This document shows positions 1-10,499 of a stretch of DNA of 64,000 nucleotides, in pieces. A program made the translations under genes and the position numbers. Below the pieces are notes generated by a model. That model ran no database searches. It saw only the letters and a program-made list of their open reading frames with translations, and was not told the DNA's origin. Position 1 is the stretch's first letter. Each line of letters begins with the position of its first letter. The DNA lies in contig JAKSGN010000037.1 of NCBI GenBank assembly GCA_024180945.1, positions 1,865,501 through 1,929,500 of the forward strand. Reading direction: 5' to 3'. Source of the stretch: Macrophomina tecta (taxonomy: Eukaryota > Ascomycota > Dothideomycetes > Botryosphaeriales > Botryosphaeriaceae).

Positions 1-64
1 CCCTTGATAGGGTTTCTCCCTCTTTGGTGCTTGGATCCTTAGAGGTAGAGGCCCGCTCGTTACA
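1..64 (+). repeat. 3' end of an LTR (remnant)
   Basis: This piece matches 1,487-1,550 with only scattered changes. Both end in CGTTA(C/T), as an LTR ending in CA would, before and after RIP. The CCCTA...TAGG...AGGC...CGTTACA layout resembles the end of the family A LTRs further right, so a related Ty3/gypsy LTR is likely. The window starts inside it, so its left end is unknown. Confidence 0.55.
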
Positions 65-522
65 TCCGCAGCCTTCCGGTGCGGGACTACTTACACCAAG
101 GATCCGCATCTGAGAATCTATTAAATTAATTCTTTATTTAGCTCCTTGCTTTTTTTATCCGCATTTGCTTATAGTTTCTAAGGCTCTAGACTCTAACAGA
201 AATTTAATACAGTTGGCACCGCGATAAAAACTAAAAAAGCGCTAAGCTAGAGCACCCTAGCTTCCTTGCTGGAAACTGCTATATATAAACCCTAATGCAT
301 ATACGCTTTAGGAAAGTTTCCTCTTTCAAATAGGCTCGGAAATAGCATTTCAGTTTTATAAGCTTTTGAATCAAAATTATATCCTAATTTTAGCTAGCGG
401 TTAAGCCCGGAATTCAACGGCCGCGCTTGGGATCTCCTTTCTATTTAAGCCTCTGCACCGACGATCTTTCCATCTCATCTTTCCATCTCATCTTTCCTCC
501 TATATATCAGCTTTGCACAAAC
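65..522 (+). promoter_or_regulatory. Upstream region of the secreted-protein gene
   Basis: I see no gene here. The left part is AT-rich with RIP-like TA runs. A TATA-like TATTTAAG lies near 442-449, about 75 bp before the ATG. It is followed by a C/T-rich leader in which CATCTCATCTTTC is repeated directly, as is common in fungal 5' leaders. Confidence 0.35.
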
Positions 523-897
523 ATGCGTTTCGCAATTCTTTTTGCAGTTATTTTTCCCATTGTTATCTCAGCCGAAACTGTCAGCCTATCGCACTTTTCT
601 GGACAGGCCGGCCGCAACGGTGGGCTGATATCAGTTAGTTTCAACCTACAAGATCAGCAGGGTGATCACAAGTGCAGTATATCTGCCAATGGAGGAACTC
701 TACCTGTTGATTCTGATGAACTATACCTTTGTGAATCCAAGTATAGTTTTGGGCTAGTTTCTACATCACCAGAAGCTGCCGCCTCATCCGACCCTTACGT
801 TGCTATCAAAATTTCTAATGGGTAGGTGTAATAATATTCTGGTTTATCTATAAGGTAATTACTAAGATGAAATAAGTCAATCTACAGCGACGGCTGA
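523..897 (+). CDS. Small secreted protein, candidate effector
   Basis: The ATG at 523 opens a short hydrophobic signal peptide (residues 1-17, likely cut after VISA). The mature part is about 85 residues, with only two cysteines (residues 51 and 70) and an acidic, Ser/Ala-rich end. A frame also reads upstream from a TTG at 427, but the ATG puts the signal peptide at the terminus. I place an intron at 822-887 (donor GTAGGT, branch-like TTACTAAG, acceptor CTACAG). It adds a three-residue tail and gives 102 residues. Without splicing the protein ends at 825 with 99 residues. The spacing is loosely like AA1-like/Alt a 1-type secreted proteins, but I do not claim that family. The gene lies between two LTR remnants and is itself not RIP-mutated. 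Confidence 0.6.
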
Positions 898-1090
898 GTT
901 TAAACTAAATTTAAATCACGATTTATTCTATCAGGATAAGCCTACTTCCATAAATTTTCTATAAAGCTAGTAAGTGTATCTATTAATTTTAAGATTATAA
1001 ATATATTTAATAGTCTCCTTTAAATCTTACGCTTTATTATTAGAGTATAGACTACTAACTTTTATTATAGTTATTGGAATATCACGTGTA
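898..1090. other. AT-rich, RIP-like spacer without a gene
   Basis: This stretch is TA-rich with many stops in all frames and few CA or TG steps. It probably is decayed repeat DNA between the secreted-protein gene and the LTR fragments. No feature is recognisable. Confidence 0.5.
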
Positions 1091-1316
1091 TGTATAATAA
1101 ACTTTAGCTTAGTCATGGAAGAGGACAGATAAAAGAACTTCCCCTAAGCGTACCTTTTAGTCCTTATGCCACTCATTCTTAATTAATAATATCACCACTA
1201 AATCCAATATAAACTTTAGCTTAGTTATAGAAGAGAATAAATAAGAGGCTTCTTCTAAGCGTCTCTCTTAGTCTTTATACTACTTATTCTTAATGGTATT
1301 ACTACTAAATCTAATA
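1091..1316 (-). repeat. Two tandem, RIP-altered fragments of the 6,693 LTR
   Basis: About 1,091-1,206 and 1,207-1,316 are two head-to-tail copies of one unit. Each is the reverse complement of the first ~110 bp of the LTR at 6,693-7,032. The landmark GGCATAAGGACTAAGAG of that LTR appears here as its complement. The second copy is more mutated (CCACTAAATCCAA has become CTACTAAATCTAA), as expected from RIP. They are partial LTR ends. Confidence 0.65.
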
Positions 1317-1553
1317 GTACTCCTCTATATATATATAAACTATACTTCTTAGATAGCTTTAACCTTCGTAGTTAACTTCTACAATAATTTAGTATATTAT
1401 TAGTAATATAATCTTCGTATATAGTGCTTAGTCTTATTACGTATTTAACTTGCTCTTACTCTCTTCTTATACCTACTTAAGAAAAACCCCTAGATAGGTT
1501 TTCTTCCTCTTTGGTGTTTGGATTCTTACAGGCAGAGGCCTGCTCGTTATAAT
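1317..1553 (+). repeat. LTR remnant related to family A
   Basis: The right end (1,487-1,550) is a direct repeat of bases 1-64. The left part contains TACTTCTTAGATAG...TTCGTAGTTAACTT, almost the same words as in the family A LTR near 21,970-22,010. I read it as the 3' part of a related LTR. With bases 1-64 it brackets the secreted-protein gene. Confidence 0.55.
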
Positions 1554-1588
1554 ACCCTATGTTTAATTACTTAACTAAGTAATAGGTT

Positions 1589-3447
1589 TCAAGTTGTTTT
1601 GATACTATCTATGACTGGGGTGAACTTAAAAAATACTCTTATAGCAATCAAAGCCGATAGTATAATAGATCCGACTATTGCCTGAAGTATAAGATATGGA
1701 AAGAATGTAATCGCGAGCCATCTTCCAATCGCTCCACCCACTATCATAAGCCAGAGTGTAAGATAAAAGAATATCTGAAAATTGGCTGAAACCTCTGGCT
1801 GGAACTTATCCAAAATGCTGCTGCCGTCTTTCGCTGAATCCGCCCATCTAAGTGTCGTCCATCCGCCTTGAAGGCTTGTCGGGATGCTTATTAAAGAGAT
1901 TGCAGGCATGAGAAGCGGGTAGAATACCTGACCAAGAAGTAGCGAGCCCACGCTCACTTCTTTGATAGGGACCTGATGCGCCATGGCATTATAAAGAGTA
2001 TAAAGAACCGTCCGACAAGCCATGTCGATAATCGAGAAACGAAATAAAGCTTCACCATCCCAGACATAGCGTGATAAATGCAAGCCAAGGCAGATGGGAT
2101 AGTAATATCTGTTTAGAGCGTTGAAGAATAGAGCGGGTCCATGCTTAGCGTATAGATGCGGGTACTGAAGTCCTTCAACATGGACTGCACGCTCCCAGCG
2201 TAGTTGCTGCAGGACCCAGCGACTTATAGTAGTCGGAGTGTCCGTAAGCGCGAGCGCGCAAGCCATGTTCGTCACCTTGTAATTTTGAAGCAGGACCAGG
2301 GTGGTTAAATGACGATCGTCATTCACGACCTTCACCCACGTATTAGCGGCAATAATGAAACGGTCTGAGGAATTCTTACCATTCTCACACCAAGGCATGT
2401 TTGTGTGTACCAAGAGAATATGACACGCTCGATAGCCGAGACCCGGAACGCGGCGCAAGGACCGGGCAGACAGTCAATCGTGTCAGTGGAGCCCAAGACG
2501 CTACGAGCAATGGCCAAATCGGACCAGTACATCGCCGCAACCATCTTAGCCTGCCAATTTTCTTGCGCGTTATGGATTCCCAGAGTTGCAGAACTGCCGC
2601 CAATCGCCTCATCCAAATTCATTGCGCCGAGTACTTTACTCAAAGTATCCGGCATTACGAGCGTATCCGAGTCGCTCGTCCACAGCAGGTCCAGTCCTCG
2701 GGCTTTCTGGAAGACGATTGAAGCGATCGTGTTGGTGAAAATGATGTCCTTCTTGCACATGTGGTGCTGATAAAGGCAAATGACCTCCATGGCCGATCCA
2801 CGTTTATTTTCCAGCAAGCCATGGCTCGCGAATAGATCTTGGGTTTCTTGTATGAGTTGAAGCATTGCTTTGTCATTTGCTTCTTTTCGCGCATCTTTGG
2901 GAAGCTGATCAAGCTGTGCAAGTCTGACTTCGAGGTCCGGGGGTGGTGCGTACGACGGCCCAAAGGCGTGGAGTTCAGCAAACCGTAACGCCTTGATACC
3001 AAGCGGTTCCGCAATGGGTATGTAGGTAGTGCATCCAGGATATACTTCCTGAACGACTTGCGCCATACGTAGGTCTTCTTTCTCGTTGCCGTCGATTCCG
3101 ACTAAAAGTAGTTCAAGACCGTCCGACGGCTTGTACGATTCCAAAACTCTCTGGAAAAGAGCCGACTCCTCGCGATAGCCTACGACAGATGCCATATAGC
3201 GTAGTTTAATTTTCGCCCCCTTTTCGACGTTGGTATCTGATTTCTGATGTTCGATGGCCCTCAATCTCCTTAAGCTTTTGCGCCGATTGACCTCAGACGA
3301 TACACAGTTCAACAAGCCAAAGGCTGTGCTGGGCCACCTCATCGAGACAAGAGGTCCGCCTATAGTCATGAGTAAGTACAGAACCATGCAGAGAAATGAA
3401 TTCACCAAGAGCTTCAGAACAGAAGGAGGGGGTGGCTGAGGACTCAT
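1589..3447 (-). CDS. Processive family 2 glycosyltransferase (membrane polysaccharide synthase-like)
   Basis: Two exons, 3,447-2,380 and 2,329-1,589, flank a 50-bp intron (donor GTAAGA, acceptor GAAG) and join in frame to 602 residues. Residues about 10-35 form a membrane segment. The GT2 core follows: YREE at 91, the nucleotide-sugar region with GIDG at 117, the metal-binding SDSDT at 258-262, GPCAAFR at 339-345, the acceptor-site VVNDDRH at 357-363, and the processive QQLRW motif at 397-401. About four or five hydrophobic helices follow. These are the hallmarks of hyaluronan/chitin/cellulose-synthase-type enzymes that polymerise a UDP-sugar and export the chain. The product cannot be read from sequence. 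Chitin synthase is less likely because the protein is short. It is divergent from the DUF3431 gene. The catalytic motifs are intact and I see no RIP damage. Confidence 0.85.
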
Positions 3448-4230
3448 ATTTCCAACTTGAAAAGGAGCTCGATCTTGAAAACGAGAAACGCTTCCTCGTT
3501 AGGCAAAAGTATAAAAGAGTCCCTTTTCAGTCGTTTACCAGATTCGAGAAATCAAGATGTTGTATTAGGGCAGATGGCGGGCGAGCCTCATATACACAAT
3601 ATTCTGCTTTACTGACAAGGGCCCTGGCGATCAGCATGTCCCACATACTGCAGAGTCTGGAAGAGTATCTCTGTAGGCGCGTGCCCAGACAAGGAAGCCT
3701 GCGTCGTATGAGGTCTGTGCAGATTGATGCGCAAGGCCACCTTACAGGTCGGAGCCTCTCCGGCGCAACTATCTCCCCGGCGTTTCTTTCTCACAGTTCA
3801 ATTAGAGGTTTCATATACATCTATCTATAGCTCAGGCAGGATTAGCTTGTTACATTTCCCGTTTAGACTATCGAGCACATCTTTTATAAACTCGTATTTC
3901 GGCGTAAATCAGCTCTTAAGAGCCGATTCATCTGCCTTGGCAACACGGTGGTCAATAATGAAACAGACAAGCTAATATTTAGAGAATATCCGGCGACCGA
4001 CTGGCTAGCAAAGCCGATATGCAAAGATTTACTTAATGTCCGTTTGAATTTTTTTTGAGCACTGTGCTTAGCAGTTTTTACGTAAGAATAGGACCCTAGC
4101 TGTTAAATTTTTCTGATATGTACATCATAGGCCGTCGGCGACTGTCTCGTATAAAGAACTTATTTTTGTTCCTACTTTTCTCTCTTTCCATCCAGTACGA
4201 AGGATTCCGTCTCGATAAATTCTATAAAGA
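3448..4230. promoter_or_regulatory. Shared intergenic region of a divergent gene pair
   Basis: This region separates the starts of the GT2 gene (left, minus) and the DUF3431 gene (right, plus). On the plus strand TATAAAG at 4,150 is followed by a T/C-rich leader and the ATG at 4,231, a typical fungal core promoter. Short open frames inside (for example about 3,396-3,830) lack family features, and I treat them as chance. Shared regulation of both genes is inferred from position only. Confidence 0.5.
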
Positions 4231-5504
4231 ATGGGTAAAATACCGCCTAAAGCTCGCTGGTTTTGGGTGGCTGCTCTTCTATTCCTAGGGCTCTTCTACC
4301 TTTCTTCAACTAAAGTTTCCGCTATCGATCTATCTGCTGTAATTCCAGGTGGAGATCGGTCTGGATCAAACATATCAAGCACACCTCTAGTGAATCTGGA
4401 ACCTTCGTACCACCTCGTAATTGCTTCACTTAGGGACCAGAATGTTACATGGCTCTCTCAGATCCCGACAAAGTCTGAATCACTCTCTCGTTAAAAAGAA
4501 TAGGGCTAACTGAATCACAGGTGGGCCATCAAAAGATATATACTGGATGATCCATTACCGCAAAAAGAATTGCCTATAGATCCTGAACAATCGCCTCGTG
4601 AAGAAATTTTCCCAGTTCCTCGGCAACAAGGTCGGGAAGCAATGGCATACCTGTAAGTTCTCAACACGTTATCATTATTTACCCCTCGCTGACCTTTCTA
4701 GGTCGTACATTATTGATAATTACGATGACCTCCCTGGATATGCATTATTTGTCCACGGGCACGTGACGTCATGGCACCAAGTCATGCCGATATATATGTT
4801 GGTGCGTGCGCTTAACTTGACTGTGTTGGACAATGAACAATACATTAGTTTGCAATGCAGTGACATATACGGGTGCGAGAACGCCCCTGCCATAGACACT
4901 TGGCACCCACAGTTCAGCAGAGCAGGAAAGATCTGTGCTTTCTGGGAACTCATAAGGCCCGGACATCCCTGCCCGCGTTACCTTAGCTCGAAATGTTGCG
5001 CGCAGTTTGCAGTTACAAGGGAAGCCATCAGAACCTTAACCCTTAACGACTGGATTCAAATTCGCGAGCCTTTGCTACATGACTACACGATATACCCGGG
5101 GATCAGTGACCTCGCCCTGGATGAATGGGATATCGGATGGATATATGAAAAGACTTGGCATATCTTCTTTGGAATGCCTGATCAACAGTAAGCTCCTACG
5201 TTGCATAGCCGGTGTAGTTGTTAACGTCATTCACAGCTGCCCTAGTATCTCGCATTGCAAAAAGGTCTACTTCTCGAACGCCATTGCATGTGATGGAAAT
5301 ACGGACAACATGGAGCCGCGAGAGGCGGTTTGGGGGGATATCAAGTGCGTATCTGCCTTTGATCATCTTGGTAAAGACGAGCCAGGTGAGAAAAGCATCG
5401 GGGATTTCGCAGCTCATATGGAGGACACCATGAAAGGACTAAGTGTTGAAGCGGGCAACAGAAGAGTAAAACTTTTAGAAGCGGCGCGTACTAGTCTATT
5501 ATGA
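4231..5504 (+). CDS. DUF3431 family protein, type II membrane, glycosyltransferase-like
   Basis: Four exons (4,231-4,472; 4,521-4,652; 4,702-5,187; 5,237-5,504) joined by 48-49-bp introns give an in-frame 375-residue protein. Donors are GTCTGA, GTAAGT and GTAAGC. Acceptors are CACAG, TCTAG and CACAG, and the first and third introns have clear branch sites (CTAAC, TTAAC). Residues about 10-30 are one membrane anchor. Domain words of DUF3431 follow in order: LVIASL, a WAIKRY motif, YIIDNYDDLP, FVHGH with SWH, and the closing WHIFFG then CP....C. The function of DUF3431 is unproven; family members are often annotated as possible glycosyltransferases. The divergent GT2 neighbour fits a polysaccharide or cell-surface role (inference). 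The last ~80 residues after the cysteine pair are less certain, and another intron may exist there. Confidence 0.8.
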
Positions 5505-6692
5505 TGTTTACGTGCACTGTGCGTTGTCAGTACAATTCTACGGAGGTTAATGATGCCTCTTTCATCTCCTTTATGTGTTCGCCAAGAAGGTTTTCACTTG
5601 TCCTAAGCGCGAGACTGACTCCAGCCAGCTTGAGACATTTTACGAAAGCAAACAAAGTGAACAAACGGAACACCAGATCCGTAGCCTTATAAAGGTAGTA
5701 TCACGTGTCAAAAAGGACGAGATTGGACGTTTATTCGCAAGAAGTAGCAGTTCAGCGTAGACGGCGCAGACAAAGCCGTCTATGAGATAGCATTCACAGA
5801 GCCGGCTACAACCTTTGGTTTATTCGCTGTACAGCTGATGTCTCAAGTTTTTGCTTCGCGACGTATCCATGCATCTGCAAATTTAACATTTTGAAGGCTT
5901 GAATGCGATGTATTCGCGGCAACCCTACTAGTCACGGACCTTCAGCTGAGCAACGTTATTGATAGTAATGTTAAGTCACGTAGCGGATATATCTCAAACG
6001 AAGATGAATCCGCCAAGAATACGGAAGAGGTAAAAAGTATATATAGCGCGTTTATTCCCCATCTCGTCCTGACTTCAGCAGAAACCGGACTTTTCCATCC
6101 TACATCATTATTTTATTTATTTAAACACAGTCTTCGACCTTCGTAGGCTACCCACAAGGTGTGCCACTTCTGTCAGCTTACTAGGCAGGTGCTGATGATT
6201 TTGCGAGAAGCATCGAAAAAAATGTTCTACAAAACCAGAGAGACAGCCATATTGGAGGAGACATTGCACTGGGTATCTGTACATCCTAGTACTGCTCATA
6301 ATGTTTTCCATTATGGTCTTTTGGAACCTCGGTATATCCCAGTGCCTGTCGCGGGTCACGGCATCGACCGGGCACTGAGTGTTAGGAAGAATTGAAATTA
6401 AGCAGTGCTCCTTTGAATATTATATCCACAGAAATATTAAATTCTGTTCTTATAGAGTCCGCTGCGCTGGTAATTTCCATCTAAAAGAAACATCACGAAG
6501 CTTTTTAGCGATACGTCCGTACGAGTTGCGAAACGTTAAATATAGAGGCCGGATCGGCTAGTATAGCCAGGCTGATGCAACTAGTAAAGAGGGGCTCAGG
6601 CGATAAGAATACCTTACTCAAAATAGCATGGGCAGTGAGCATGGGCAGTGGTGGGATATCACGGTAAGTATTAATTGCTCTATTTCTACTAC
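5505..6692. other. Intergenic stretch with possible gene remnants
   Basis: I see no convincing gene here. A frame at 5,575-5,757 has a charged, helical look and may be a lost 3' part of something. A perfect 7-bp hairpin (AGACGGC/GCCGTCT, 5,759-5,781) follows it. TATATATAGC near 6,038-6,047 is followed by a pyrimidine-rich leader and a 66-codon ATG frame (6,195-6,395) without recognisable family. A 13-bp direct repeat (AGCATGGGCAGTG) lies near 6,627-6,653. Confidence 0.35.
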
Positions 6693-7032
6693 TGTTGGAT
6701 TTAGTGGTGATACCATCAATTAAGAATGAGTGGCATAAGGACTAAGAGGGCCGCTCAGGGGAAGTCCTCTTATCCGTCCTCTTCCGTGAGTAAGATAAAG
6801 TTTATGTCAACCATCACCACCATTGCCGTTACGGATTGCCGTCATTCGTATCTCTTCAGCCACCAGTTTTATACTTTTAGCATCACACCACCAAGACACC
6901 ATCATCACCTCATGTACCCTCCCCACTATATTATATATATACTATCGCTTCAACACTCTTCAAGGAGGCAGCAGTAAGCCTCAGTTCCTCACTGTTCAGC
7001 AGTTTATTATACACACACGTGATATTCCAACA
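6693..7032. mobile_element. Solo LTR, 340 bp, target duplication ACTAC
   Basis: Ends are TGTTGGA...TCCAACA, an inverted terminal heptamer of the LTR TG...CA type. Perfect 5-bp direct repeats ACTAC flank it at 6,688-6,692 and 7,033-7,037. CA and TG are frequent, so it has escaped RIP, unlike its fragments at 1,091-1,316. No internal region is present, so it probably arose by LTR-LTR recombination. Superfamily cannot be decided from the LTR alone; a Ty1/copia origin is possible. Confidence 0.85.
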
Positions 7033-7290
7033 ACTACGTAAACCCACTCTTCGCTATTTTTAAAGCTACCTACGATCACCGCTAGAGCACCTACAGGTCG
7101 TGCTGGCATCTAATTCCACGTATTATCGTAATGACTGAAATACAGGTACACATTAAACCAAGCAACTGCACCGACTGCCAAGCAGCATTGATAATGCTCT
7201 AGCCGCGTAATCGATCTTGCTGCGACTCTCAACCGTCTGAATAGCTGCTTTTCATGGCATTTAAGTCCCGATAAAGTCTATTGTATAATT
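7033..7290. other. Spacer, 3' flank of the transcription-factor-like gene
   Basis: Composition is normal and I see no gene. It would include the 3' untranslated region of the minus-strand gene ending at 7,291. Confidence 0.4.
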
Positions 7291-9273
7291 TCAAACAGCT
7301 GGCGGATCAAGCGGAAAGTGCATTGCTCCGGAATGAGCTTGCCACACACCCAAGTCTGCCTCCAATGTGTCGAATGGGCTTGGCAACTCTGCAACGACGA
7401 CGCCGTCATTCAGCGACTCTGGGTAGTCTGCAAAATTGAGACTGCAACGACCTGTGGCTTGAGAAGCTAGAGTCGCGCCACTGCTGGAATCACTGGAAGC
7501 AGTGTCTGCCAGCAAAGTGCTTGGTGTGCCAATGATCTCGTCACTATCTTCAATTGCTTATATTAGAAACGATGGAAAGCAGCATCTATAGGGAAGAAGT
7601 TGGCTTCAAAGTTCTGGTGCTCTCCAAGGGTAATTGCAGGGCTCATCCGTAAGAAAGCGTATGATTTACCTTTTATAGATTCGATTTCCCCAAATTTATT
7701 AGCAGGAGCATTGGGATTGTTCCGTGGCTGAGCGCAGTGGGCAGTCAACGGCAAGCTAGGATTCATGTTTAGCGCTTGAAAATGGATCGCCCTGTTTATC
7801 TCTTCAGGACTACGTAATTAGTATAGGAATGATACGGATGAAATGACGGGCCTGTACTGTAGATCAGCCAATTGCTCGGCTATGATGTCTTGTACCCGTC
7901 TATTCAGAATAGGCAACTGCAAAAAAGAGGGAAATGTTGCTTTTCTGCTAATATATGCTACTGCAAAGTGCTTTTTTGCTTTGCTGAAGCGGTTAATTGT
8001 CCGAATCATCTGATAATTCGATCCTCCTACCGTCAACGACACGTTAAATGCTGGATCTATCTACACATGGTCGTAGGGTAAGAATGACTTACCGAAAATG
8101 TGCCACATAATGACCGACGCAGCTTCGGTACCATGGACGTGTTCGACGGAAGCGATTAGCTGATTTATAAGCACAGTTTCGTCCCGAAGCGATTTGAATG
8201 ACCGCGAGGTTCCCTCGAACCCTGCTTGTCTCATTCTCACATTGATCTGATGGACGTTAGCAGCATGACAGAAACATTTCGTGCTTTGATCGTGGGCGAT
8301 AATACCTCGCGAGCTCCTGCTTTTCCGGCCTTGCAGGAAAGCGACTCCCAAACGAGGAAAAAACAGAGTGATATGAAGCGGGTATATCTTGCGTTTTCTA
8401 AATGTCTCTGTGCCCACTTTGCAGCCATGGTACAAAGCCTCCATGCTCGTGCAGCACGGTTTTCATGCTCATCGTGAGCTGGCAGGTGCAGTTGCATGAA
8501 TGAGGAGCAGTACCGGGAGTTTATCTGGGACGTATTGACTTCTTCGAGAGCTTTCAAGAACTCATCCGCAACATGGAGACTAGACGTCATGGAGTCTGCG
8601 GAAGCATGCTGAGGACACAGGAAAACATCGCCATTATCGCCCTTTTCCTTGGATCGTGCCGCTGAATGAACTTCAATCGAAGTGCTGGTGGACGGTATTT
8701 GTGCGGACGCAATTTCCGGGCTCATTCCGTAGCACATTGTTGGCTCTGGTGAAGCCCGGGTCAGAAGCGGATTGATGGTGTGAGGCTTATTCATTCTGCC
8801 AGTAAGATACTCCAGGTGCCAGACAGACCTCTGTAGGCAACTTGCATTGCGCAAGACGTCATCATGAGATTCCCGGCATACGTTCCTATGAGACGAGGAG
8901 TACTTAATGTTCAGAGCATGACGACACAGGACCAATGAACATACCATGATTGTGGAACATCAAAATTCCAGGAGTGGCAGTGAACGTTGAGCTGATATAG
9001 CTTGCATGCAACATCAATGAGCTTAGGCAAGAACTCGTGCTGCTGAGCGCTTGAGCAGCATCGTGCATATGACGGAGATGCGTAATAGAAGGTTTGCCCT
9101 GGATAGCTTGGCAAGCAGAAGGGAACAACTGTTATCTCAACCACTATGTGATGCGCTGACTGGAAAGGCACCGAAATGTACAGATAACAGGCTTCCAAAG
9201 ACAACTGGACGGCAGACTTCTTCTTATCCTCTTTTAGGTCGTCGATGGAGAAGGTTAAAGTCTTGCGGCACAT
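7291..9273 (-). CDS. Probable fungal-specific transcription-factor-domain protein
   Basis: My model has six exons: 9,273-8,945; 8,885-8,306; 8,246-8,093; 8,050-7,858; 7,809-7,670; 7,547-7,291. Introns are 59, 59, 42, 48 and 122 bp; first donor GTATGT, acceptor CATAG. All phases fit and total 550 residues. Family evidence is moderate. YPGQTFYYAS, then a Leu-rich segment with WNFDVPQSW, then LQRSVWHLEYLTGRM resemble the order in the fungal-specific transcription-factor (middle homology) domain. The end is acidic and proline-rich (AELPSPFDTLEADLG). No Zn2Cys6 cluster is seen at the start or in 9,274-9,700, so the gene lacks it, is truncated, or has an upstream exon I missed. The 42-bp and 122-bp introns are the weakest parts. 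Regulation of the neighbouring GT2/DUF3431 pair is possible but only inferred from position. Confidence 0.55.
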
Positions 9274-9965
9274 CCTTAGAGATTTCGCCCGATGATCATT
9301 AGCCTTGGAGGGGATTTCTGGGACTCTTATGGGATATCCTCATTTAAGAGCTGAATGCAGAAGATCTTAATCTCGCTACAAGGCATTCAATATTAATAGC
9401 ATCTGGCCGACGAGAAGTGTACCTGCGGTCCAATAAGTTCGGGAATCCGACAGCGAGTGTGGCATTGGCCGCATCGTGATCAAATCGCCTTAACAATGCG
9501 GGATCTCTTGCTTTCCGAATAGTCCAAGGGAAACCAAGAGATGCAGTTGTACCTTACGCAAATCAATGCCTGACTCAATAAATTAAGGCCGTGGTATCGG
9601 CGGCCTACGTTTCAGGCGACCAAGGGGCTTGACGGAACCTAAACTACACATATTAGGCTGTAGGGAATCCGCTCACGCGTCGCGCCAATGATCTATGTGA
9701 ACGAGCAAGCGATATACCCTACTCTTAATACGACACCTTTAAATACAAAAATTTTAGTATAATACCTAAGTATAGAGAAGTATTCCCTGTTACGGCACCA
9801 GCTAAAGGAGACGGAGGAGGAGCGGCCCCACTCCCTAGAAAAGCCTATTACAGCACGCTCACGGTTGGTAGGTAATAACGGGAATTATAGAAGTAATTCC
9901 TTAGGAAGCGCTACGGCGCAGGCGTAATACGCGGGGTAGAATGATAAGCGAGGATTAACATGTTT
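9274..9965. other. Spacer, possible lost upstream exon
   Basis: Composition is normal. On the minus strand an open stretch covers about 9,350-9,510 (reads FDHDAANATLAVGFPNLL among others) that could be an upstream exon of the neighbouring gene or an old gene piece. I could not join it confidently. From about 9,720 on the sequence looks like non-coding repeat edge. Confidence 0.3.
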
Positions 9966-10016
9966 CACCAGTCATCCGGACACACCAGTCATCCGGACAC
10001 ACCAGTCATCCGGACA
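9966..10016 (+). repeat. 17-bp tandem repeat, three perfect copies
   Basis: CACCAGTCATCCGGACA occurs at 9,966-9,982, 9,983-9,999 and 10,000-10,016 without mismatch. It lies about 60 bp before the switch to RIP-saturated DNA. The copies contain several CA steps, so they were not mutated. It may be a subterminal array of a DNA transposon or a simple local duplication; no matching inverted copy is visible in this window. Confidence 0.85.
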
Positions 10017-10499
10017 CCCCACTAAACCCAAGACACATCTTAGCAAGAATCAATAATAGCATTAATATAAAACCTTAAATTACTCTAGAAAGAAGATAGA
10101 CTACTTTTTACTAAATAGATATTTTAGAAAAAAAGAATTTTAAAGTATTTATAAGGCTATAATATTATATAATATTCTAAAGTCTATATTTTAAAATTAA
10201 CTTAATAGAGTAATTATTACGGCGTTACTCTTTCTAGAGAAGGTCGAGTATATTATTAGATAGCTTAGGATTTCTAAGAACTATTATAATAAATAGAAAA
10301 GATTTATATATAAGATTAGAATATAAATTAATTAATAAATTAACTATAAGGGTTTTATCTACTATAAATAACTATAATCTATATATATAGAGTATTTTAA
10401 TTAGATTATAGTAGATTACTAGCTAGCTTATCTTAATCTAGTAAGCTAAGTAATCTATAGTTAATATATTAAATAATAAATCTATCTTTTATTCTTTAA

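Noticed and set aside
427..522. N-terminal extension of the secreted protein from TTG at 427
   Set aside because: It starts at a non-ATG codon, contains the promoter-like and pyrimidine-rich leader, and would bury the signal peptide.
2385..3014. Open frames overlapping the GT2 gene on both strands
   Set aside because: They are shadows of the GT2 exons with no family features of their own.
6117..6395. Short overlapping frames on both strands downstream of the DUF3431 gene
   Set aside because: They are under 80 codons, have no recognisable motif, and the longest plus frame begins at GTG; at most a remnant.
7563..7766. Frame running through 7,669 as a separate exon of the transcription-factor-like gene
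   Set aside because: It ends in a stop without a usable donor, while splicing 7,669 to 7,548 restores frame to the acidic C-terminus; kept only as an alternative.
9787..9800. TGTTACGG as another LTR start like that at 10,215
   Set aside because: Only about nine bases agree and the following sequence is unrelated, so chance is enough to explain it.
9966..10016. Triple 17-mer as a CRISPR array
   Set aside because: There are no spacers between the copies, and the genome is fungal.
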